Shown here: positions 58,268 through 64,000 of the stretch, piece after piece
Layout of the letters: each line of letters opens with the position of its first letter
Position numbering within the stretch: the stretch's first letter is position 1
Source of the DNA: Acidobacteriota bacterium
GTDB taxonomy: Bacteria; Acidobacteriota; Terriglobia; Acidiferrales; UBA7541
DNA length: 64,000 nt
Direction of reading: 5' to 3'
Assembly (NCBI GenBank): GCA_013289695.1
Contig: JABCZK010000018.1
Span: 1-64,000 of the forward strand
Position numbers and translations under genes: made by a program
The notes under the pieces: generated by a model
Database searches by the model: none
What the model was told of the DNA's origin: nothing
Seen by the model: only the letters and a program-made list of their open reading frames with translations

Positions 58268-59797
58268 CTAGTTCCCGCCAGCCGGAGCCGTCGGGGTCAC
58301 AGGCTTGCGCGGCAGCAGATCCGGCAACTGCGCGACGTTGTAGGCCCACACGGCCATGACTTGCGCGCCTTCGACGAGATCAGGTTCATGCGCCTGGTCA
58401 AAAGTGTCTGCCTGGGAGTGATGCGTTTCGAAATACTGCGCCGGATCCTGAATGCAGAAAAATCCCGGCACGCCGGCTTCGTCGAACGAAGCGTGGTCGC
58501 TGCCGGTCATCCATCGTTCGCTGAGCTCGAGCAATCCCAGCGAGCGCAACGGGGCGACAACTTTGTCCATCACTTCGCGATCCTGGTAGTTGCGCATCAG
58601 GCTGATGCTGATCACGCGGCCGGTGCCGACGTCGTGAATCAGCGCGGCGGAAAATTTGGGCAATTCGTCCTTGTGCGCCGCGACGTACGCGCGCGAGCCG
58701 TTCAAGCCCTGCTCTTCGCCGGAAAACAAAACGAATCGGATCGTTCGCTTCGGCCGCACGCCCGACTTCCCGAGCGCGCGCGCGGCTTCCATGACAATCA
58801 TCGAGCCAGTGCCGTTGTCCGTACTCCCTGTGCCAAGATCCCAGGAATCCAGATGCGCGCCGAGCAGCACGATTTCGTCGGGCTTCTCGCTGCCGCGAAT
58901 TTCCGCGACCGTGTTATAGACTTCCACGGGCTTGTCGCCGATGGAATTTTTCAGGTCGAGCTCCAGCTGCACTGGGCCGCGCTGCAGCAGTCGCCAGATC
59001 ATCCCGTAACTTTCCGCTGAGACGAATGCCGCCGGGATCGGTGCGATGTCGTAGTTGCGCCCGCCGAGTCCTGTCATGTTCAGCAATCCGTCGGGCTTGC
59101 CGGAATCCGTGAGCGTCGCCAGCACGCCCTCGCTCTTATAGAACTCGGTGCGCGCCCGTACGTACTCGCGGAATCCGGGACCTGGCGTAACCTGCGCGCC
59201 CGGACGGTGCGGCGCCACCAGCACAATCGAATCACCGTAAGGGATGGTCACGGGATTGGGCGCGGGCTGGCCGGCAGGCGGCAGCGGCGCAGGCTCCGCT
59301 GAAATCACAATCGCGCCTTTCAGCTTGCCCTTGTATTGCGTGAGATCGTTCACCGATTGCGCTTTCACATACACGACCGGCCCGCGTACGGCGCCGTTCG
59401 TAGAAGGCGCCCAGGCGTATGATGCAATCTCGAGCGGATGCAGCGATGGGCTGACGATTCGGCCACTCGCGGCGCCGCGTTCCCAGGTGCGCGCGATGGT
59501 CCATGATTCCAGATGCGGATTCGCAGCACCGTAGTCGCTGAATTTCTGCCGCGTCCAATCGTTGGCCTTCTTCAGATTTTCCGAGCCGGTGAGCCGCGCG
59601 CCGATCACATCCGAAAGGTATTCGAGGTTAGCCATGATCTCGTTGTGGTCATGCACCTCGGCAAGAATCTTATCGTCGGATTCCGCATTCGGGTCTTTTG
59701 TTGCCGCCGCTGGTTGTTGTGCGTGGATCACGGCCCAGCCGCCTGCCACCGTACAAATTACGGACAAAGTAAAAATGGAAACGCCCCGTGATTTCAT
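58268..59797 (-). CDS. Exported M28 family zinc aminopeptidase
   Basis: A 509-residue peptidase with signal peptide (1-26, ending V-I-H-A-Q). Domain order: short N-domain, PA-like insert at about 120-240, then M28 catalytic domain with zinc ligands in L-G-A-H-L-D-S-W-D-L-G (His, Asp), N-G-T-G-S, F-S-G-E-E-Q-G-L (catalytic/ligand Glu pair), and T-G-S-D-H-A-S-F-D-E-A-G (Asp/His near the last ligand). Similar to carboxypeptidase Q/Pasteurella-type aminopeptidases. Periplasmic or secreted peptide breakdown. Heads a leftward run of six genes. Confidence 0.92.
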   Translation of the reverse strand: MKSRGVSIFTLSVICTVAGGWAVIHAQQPAAATKDPNAESDDKILAEVHDHNEIMANLEYLSDVIGARLTGSENLKKANDWTRQKFSDYGAANPHLESWTIARTWERGAASGRIVSPSLHPLEIASYAWAPSTNGAVRGPVVYVKAQSVNDLTQYKGKLKGAIVISAEPAPLPPAGQPAPNPVTIPYGDSIVLVAPHRPGAQVTPGPGFREYVRARTEFYKSEGVLATLTDSGKPDGLLNMTGLGGRNYDIAPIPAAFVSAESYGMIWRLLQRGPVQLELDLKNSIGDKPVEVYNTVAEIRGSEKPDEIVLLGAHLDSWDLGTGSTDNGTGSMIVMEAARALGKSGVRPKRTIRFVLFSGEEQGLNGSRAYVAAHKDELPKFSAALIHDVGTGRVISISLMRNYQDREVMDKVVAPLRSLGLLELSERWMTGSDHASFDEAGVPGFFCIQDPAQYFETHHSQADTFDQAHEPDLVEGAQVMAVWAYNVAQLPDLLPRKPVTPTAPAGGN

Positions 59798-59955
59798 TTG
59801 ATTCGCCCCTTTTTGATTGCTGCGGTTCTGTGCAGTCGATGACGGATGATTTTATGCGCCGCGCAGCCCGAAAACAATGCGCGCGAAATTTCGAATACTA
59901 GACGCGCCCGACGCTCAAAGCGTTTCGCTGCTGCCGTTCTCAGCGCGGCGAAAGT

Positions 59956-60582
59956 ATGCTAGAAACGGAAGCGCCGCTGGCGAGAGGAACACGATTGAAA
60001 CTGGCGCTGATCGGAACGCATGGAGTGGGCAAGACCACTCTGGCGTATGAAATCTGTTCGTTGCTGAAGAAGGCCCACTACAATGTGGAGCTGGTGACGG
60101 AAGTGGCGCGGCAATCGCCGTTTCCAGTGAATGCCGCAACGACCATCGAGGGCCAGCTGTGGATTCTGCACGCGCAGATTGCCGCGGAGCTGGACGCGGC
60201 CCGGCGGGCACCGCACGTGATTACCGATCGCGCCGTGCTCGATAATTATTGTTACCTGGTGAATAAATTTGGGCGCCAGCCGCAGCTGGAATCGTGGCTC
60301 GCATGGTGGATGGATACTTACTCGATTCTAATCGGCGTGCCGCCTGTTGAAGTGGATATTCCCGCGGACGGATTTCGTTCGGAGGATCGCGCGTTTCAGC
60401 ACCGCATTCACGATCTGCTCATTGACTTGCTGGCCTCGGCTCCGTTCAATAATTTGCGCGCCCCGGTCATGTGGCTCGACCCAGCCAAGCGACGCGGCTG
60501 GGCCGAGCACATTTTCCATGCGGCTGCGCCATTTCTTGCGCCATCGGCCGTCGCGCGCGCCGGCGATGGCGCGGCTCGCTGA
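59956..60582 (+). CDS. P-loop ATPase/GTPase (AAA_28-like)
   Basis: A 208-residue NTPase. The Walker A is G-T-H-G-V-G-K-T-T at 20-28, and the following I-T-D-R-A-V-L-D-N-Y-C at about 90-100 acts as Walker B-like strand, as in NadR-type ATPase/kinase domains (AAA_28). No DNA-binding or NMN adenylyltransferase domain is attached. The role is uncertain: a small-molecule kinase is most likely. It is preceded by a 158-base gap and followed by the MFS gene after 17 bases, so both may be co-transcribed. Confidence 0.8.
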   Translation: MLETEAPLARGTRLKLALIGTHGVGKTTLAYEICSLLKKAHYNVELVTEVARQSPFPVNAATTIEGQLWILHAQIAAELDAARRAPHVITDRAVLDNYCYLVNKFGRQPQLESWLAWWMDTYSILIGVPPVEVDIPADGFRSEDRAFQHRIHDLLIDLLASAPFNNLRAPVMWLDPAKRRGWAEHIFHAAAPFLAPSAVARAGDGAAR

Positions 60583-60599
60583 CCTATGGTAGCCATAGG

Positions 60600-61817
60600 A
60601 TGAGCGCTTCCTCTCCTGTATCGCCGCTTCCTCCGGCTCGTCCGATGAAACGCTGGCTCACACGCGGAGTTCTCGGCATCGGCCTGGCGAGCCTGTTCTC
60701 CGATTGGGGTCACGAAGCGGCCACGGCGATTCTGCCCGCGTTTCTCGCGAGCTTAGGCGCGCCGGCGTTTGCGCTGGGTGTGATTGAAGGAGTTTCAGAC
60801 GGGCTCTCCAGCTTCGCGAAATTGGCGGGCGGCTGGATTGCGGATCGTCCGCAGCTGCGCAAGCCGACCGGCATCATCGGATATTTCGCCACCGGACTTT
60901 CCACATTTGCTTACGCCTTCGCGCAAAGCTGGCCGGCGATTCTGGTGATGCGCGCGCTCGGGTGGATGGGGCGCGGCAGCCGTGGGCCATCGCGCGACAC
61001 GTTGCTCGCTGGCGCAGTCGCGCCAGGGCAAGAAGGCCGCGCGTTTGGATTTGAACGCGCGATGGACACGATTGGCGCAGTGCTCGGCCCGCTGTGCGCG
61101 ACGGCGTTGCTGGGAGTGCTGGGCGCGCGCGGAGTTTTGCGCTGGACTCTGCTGCCCGGTCTCGCCGCAGGATTAGCCTTCGCGTTTCTGGCGCCGCAAG
61201 GAATCCCAGATGAAGGCCACCGCGCCCCGAGCTTTGCATCAAGCTTCGCGCAACTTCCGAAAACGTACTGGCATTTTCTCACCGGAGTTTTTGCGCATGG
61301 CATTGGAGATTTTGCGCCCACTTTACTGATTCTGCGAGCGGGCCAGATATTGACGCCGCGTTACGGCTTTGCGCGAGCTTCGGCCATCGCCGTGGGGCTT
61401 TACACTTTTTATAATTTCGTGGATGCGGCGGCATCGTATCCGGCCGGAGCGCTCGCCGACCGTATTGGCAAGCGCGGGCTCCTGGCGGTTGGCTATCTTT
61501 TCGCGGTGGCGGCGTTCGCGGGATTCATTTTCGAACCACCCACGATTCCGGTCCTGGCGGTCTTATTTGGACTGGCGGGAATTCACGGCGCGGTGCAGCA
61601 ATCGGTGGAAAAATCGCTCGCGGCGGAGCTGCTTCCCGTAGCCAACCGCGGTTCGGGATTCGGCGTGCTGGCTACGGTGAACGGCGTGGGCGACTTGATT
61701 TCCAGCGTCGCGGTAGGCGTGCTGTGGTCGAGTGTAAGCCCCAACGCCGGATTTATTTATGCCGGGACGTTCACGCTGCTGGGCGCAATCCTGATTTATT
61801 TTTATACCGGGCGCTAA
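60600..61817 (+). CDS. MFS transporter
   Basis: A 405-residue major facilitator with 12 TM helices. Near the N-terminus comes L-F-S-D-W-G-H-E-A-A-T-A-I-L-P, and the loop between TM2 and TM3 has G-G-W-I-A-D-R-P-Q-L-R-K, the MFS motif A (G-x-x-x-D-R-x-x-R-R-K) in modified form; G-A-L-A-D-R-I-G-K-R-G is the second-half copy. The frame opens earlier at 60471 inside the P-loop gene, but ATG 60600 fits the family. Substrate unknown. The last 4 bases overlap the mutM stop, which is convergent. Confidence 0.88.
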   Translation: MSASSPVSPLPPARPMKRWLTRGVLGIGLASLFSDWGHEAATAILPAFLASLGAPAFALGVIEGVSDGLSSFAKLAGGWIADRPQLRKPTGIIGYFATGLSTFAYAFAQSWPAILVMRALGWMGRGSRGPSRDTLLAGAVAPGQEGRAFGFERAMDTIGAVLGPLCATALLGVLGARGVLRWTLLPGLAAGLAFAFLAPQGIPDEGHRAPSFASSFAQLPKTYWHFLTGVFAHGIGDFAPTLLILRAGQILTPRYGFARASAIAVGLYTFYNFVDAAASYPAGALADRIGKRGLLAVGYLFAVAAFAGFIFEPPTIPVLAVLFGLAGIHGAVQQSVEKSLAAELLPVANRGSGFGVLATVNGVGDLISSVAVGVLWSSVSPNAGFIYAGTFTLLGAILIYFYTGR

Positions 61818-62725
61818 CGCTTCGCTTTGCTGCGGGAGCGGGACGCGCGTTTGCGGCCGCGCTGCTTCGCGAGCTTGCGCGGCTTTTTTGCTTTCGGCGG
61901 CGCGGGCTGGCATTGCGGGCAAAAATGGCTGCTGCGCCCGGCAACGATGATGCGGCGAATGATCGTGCCGCAGCGAGCACACTTTTTGCCGTCACGCTGG
62001 TAGGCGCGATGCCTTTGCTGAAACTCTCCGCGCCCGCCTTCCAGATCCACATAATCCGAAATGGAGGAGCCGCGCAGCCGGATCGCGTCGCGCAAAATGT
62101 GCTGCACCGCGCGATGCAGCCGACGCAGCTCGTCATCCTTCAGCTGGGCGCCGATCTTTTCAGGATGGATTCGCGCGCGCCACAGGCTTTCGTCGGCATA
62201 AATGTTGCCGATACCACGCACGACGCCCTGGTTCAGCAGGACTGCCTTGATGCGCGACTTGCGCGCCTGCACCCGCATGCGGAATTCCTCCGCGCTGATT
62301 TCCAACGGCTCAAGGCCCAAGCCGCCCAAGACGCGTTCGTGCGCGCCATTTGCCAGCAGCGCCATCCGACCAAATCTGCGCACATCGTTGTAGCGAAGTT
62401 CGCGGCCATCATCCAGCGCGAGGAACACGTGCGTGTGATCCGGAACGGGCGTTTCTGGCGGGCAGACGCTGATCTTGCCGGTCATGCCAAGATGAATCAG
62501 CAGCGAACTTTCTTCCCCGGGAGTTTTTCGCGGCTCGAGGTCCAGCAGTAAATATTTTCCCAGGCGCCGGATGCGCGCAAACGTTCCGCCGGGCAAATCC
62601 TGTTCCAGCGCCGCGGGATCGTCAATAAAATCCGTCTTGTACAGGCGCACGCTCAGCACCCGCCGCCCGGGCAGAACCTCCCGCAATCCGCGCGCTACAG
62701 TCTCGACCTCCGGCAGCTCCGGCAT
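61814..62725 (-). CDS. mutM: Formamidopyrimidine-DNA glycosylase
   Basis: A 303-residue base-excision enzyme that removes oxidised purines such as 8-oxoguanine. Pro2 nucleophile and Glu3 (P-E-L-P-E-V-E-T), Lys57 in R-L-G-K-Y, and a C-terminal zinc finger C-A-R-C...C-P-Q-C are all present. It is about 30 residues longer than E. coli MutM because of a lysine/arginine-rich tail after the finger (R-K-L-A-K-Q-R-G-R-K-R-A), which may help DNA binding. It fits with katG, oxyR and osmC as oxidative-damage defence. Stop overlaps the MFS end. Confidence 0.96.
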   Translation of the reverse strand: MPELPEVETVARGLREVLPGRRVLSVRLYKTDFIDDPAALEQDLPGGTFARIRRLGKYLLLDLEPRKTPGEESSLLIHLGMTGKISVCPPETPVPDHTHVFLALDDGRELRYNDVRRFGRMALLANGAHERVLGGLGLEPLEISAEEFRMRVQARKSRIKAVLLNQGVVRGIGNIYADESLWRARIHPEKIGAQLKDDELRRLHRAVQHILRDAIRLRGSSISDYVDLEGGRGEFQQRHRAYQRDGKKCARCGTIIRRIIVAGRSSHFCPQCQPAPPKAKKPRKLAKQRGRKRASRSRSKAKR

Positions 62726-62855
62726 TCAGGGCCTCGCAAGAACGGTAACACAGTCGAGGCATAGTCTCGCGCCGCGGATGCGTTCGCCCGGCCAGACGAG
62801 CCGGGTGTGCTAGACTCCAGCCGCTTCCGCAACGAGAAAAAGGGAGGAAGGAAAA

Positions 62856-64000
62856 ATGCGTAAATTGGTGCTCGCGGTGTGCATGCTGCTGGCCATCCCC
62901 GCGTGGGCGCAGACGGTCGCCATTCGCGCTGGGAACCTGATTGACCCCGCGACTGGCGCGGTGGCAAAGAACCAGATCATCTTGGTGAAAGACAAGAAAA
63001 TCGTGGAAGTCGGCGCGAATGTAAAGGTTCCCAAGGATAGCGCGGTCATTGATCTTTCGAGCGAATGGGTGATGCCTGGCGTGATGGACGCGCACACGCA
63101 CGTTACGCAAAGCGTGAAATATTTTCGCGAGCTCGATCATAACTATCTGGTGGAAGCCACCGGCCAGCGCGCGTTGCGCGGACTGTACGAGTCGCAGATA
63201 CTTCTGAATGCGGGGATCACCACGGTGCGCGACGTGGGCAACGACGCGAATTTCGCAGCCGTGGACCTGCGCAAAGCGATCGATGCGGGATGGTTCGTCG
63301 GACCCACCATACAAACTGCCGGCAAAATCATCGCGCCGTTTGGAGGCCAAAGCCGCGGCATCCCACAGGAAATTGGCCCATTCTGGCGTTTTGAATATTA
63401 CGACGCAGATGGCCCGGAGGAGATCCGCAAAGCAGTCCGCGAAAATATTTTTTATGGCGCGGACCTGATCAAGCTGGTGGCCGACAACAGCGATTACCAT
63501 TACTCGCTGGAAGAAACTCGCGCCGCCGTGGACGAGGCTCACCACGCAGGACGTCCGGTGGCCGTGCACGTGCTCGGCGGCGAGGCGGCGGACAATGTAA
63601 TCGCCGGGGGCGTCGATTCCCTCGAGCACGGATTCTTCCTGACCGACGATCAGCTGCGGCGGATGAAAGAAAAGGGAATTTTTCTTTCCAGCACGGACTT
63701 CCCTGCCGTCCATTTTGAAGCGGGCGGATTCGCCGGCGGAGAAAAAATAGGCGCAGCGATTATTGACCGGCTACAGCGCGCGTATAAAGTCGGCGTGAAA
63801 ATCGCTTTCTCGACGGACATCGTGACGGATTACAAGGACGAAGACCGCGCGCAAATGACCTGGGATTATCTGGCCGTGTGGCGCGCGGCGGGCGTGCCCA
63901 ACGCGGAAATTCTGAAGAGCATGACCACAAACGACGCCGAGCTGCTGCGGATTCAGAAGGAGCGCGGCGCGATCGCGGCTGGTTTGTTCGCGGATATCAT
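62856..64000 (+). CDS. Exported amidohydrolase, 3' end outside the window
   Basis: The first 381 codons of a metal-dependent amidohydrolase, open to the window edge. The signal peptide (1-19) ends P-A-W-A-Q; AGGGAGGAAGG precedes the ATG. The metal site starts with D-A-H-T-H at 78-82 (His80, His82); D-L-I-K-L-V-A-D carries the expected bridging Lys, A-V-H-V-L-G-G and E-H-G provide further ligands, and F-S-T-D has the catalytic Asp. The family (imidazolonepropionase/prolidase-like) hydrolyses amides or peptides; the substrate is not identifiable. The remaining C-terminal part must lie to the right of 64000. Confidence 0.9.
   Translation, partial: MRKLVLAVCMLLAIPAWAQTVAIRAGNLIDPATGAVAKNQIILVKDKKIVEVGANVKVPKDSAVIDLSSEWVMPGVMDAHTHVTQSVKYFRELDHNYLVEATGQRALRGLYESQILLNAGITTVRDVGNDANFAAVDLRKAIDAGWFVGPTIQTAGKIIAPFGGQSRGIPQEIGPFWRFEYYDADGPEEIRKAVRENIFYGADLIKLVADNSDYHYSLEETRAAVDEAHHAGRPVAVHVLGGEAADNVIAGGVDSLEHGFFLTDDQLRRMKEKGIFLSSTDFPAVHFEAGGFAGGEKIGAAIIDRLQRAYKVGVKIAFSTDIVTDYKDEDRAQMTWDYLAVWRAAGVPNAEILKSMTTNDAELLRIQKERGAIAAGLFADI

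Overview
The window looks like a chromosomal segment of an Acidobacteriota member, probably of the Terriglobia type (inference). The signs are three MacB/FtsX-like permeases of the acidobacterial duplicated orphan permease (ADOP) type, one pair led by a PadR regulator; a very long Ser/Thr kinase with C-terminal TPRs; an M48 protease fused to a beta-propeller; and many short GC-rich intergenic hairpins. No rRNA, tRNA, CRISPR array or intact insertion sequence was seen.

Layout. 0.7-4.8 kb: a phage-type DUF5681 gene, an asparagine synthase (asnB), a Crp/Fnr regulator translationally coupled to a small zinc-finger protein, then a 201-bp decayed copy of the asnB 3' end. 4.9-8.2 kb: a divergent oxyR/katG peroxide module with an OxyR-type site between them. 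8.3-10.7 kb: an ADOP permease. 11.2-23.1 kb: a glycan region with two carbamoyltransferases, a GT4 glycosyltransferase, a WecA/MraY-type lipid-carrier sugar-phosphate transferase, a lone receiver protein, an FAD oxidoreductase, a DUF218 protein, UDP-glucose dehydrogenase and UDP-xylose synthase. Together these can supply UDP-GlcA and UDP-Xyl, start a lipid-linked glycan and O-carbamoylate it. 23.4-31.2 kb: secreted and small proteins (SnoaL/NTF2-like, an Ig-like lipoprotein, FabH, OsmC, a TPR protein) separated by hairpin repeats. 31.3-39.5 kb: a quinone-oxidoreductase-like MDR enzyme, the PadR plus two-ADOP operon and an aldo/keto reductase. 39.5-49.3 kb: a kinase and M48-propeller operon, a sugar dehydrogenase fused to cytochrome c, and an epoxide-hydrolase-like enzyme whose promoter is a copy of the kinase promoter. 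49.4-64 kb: a phosphoesterase, a LemA/DUF2207 pair, a leftward run (M28 peptidase, dtd, DinB, GNAT, MarR, ClC), a P-loop protein, an MFS transporter, mutM, and the start of a secreted amidohydrolase cut by the window edge.

The best new leads are regulatory and evolutionary. They are the duplicated kinase promoter in front of the hydrolase, two identical 23-bp dyads framing the PadR promoter, the crp/zinc-finger pair between two asnB tails, and a switch of strand composition near 15.4-16.6 kb between same-strand genes. All homology statements come from motif recognition by eye; no database search was run.
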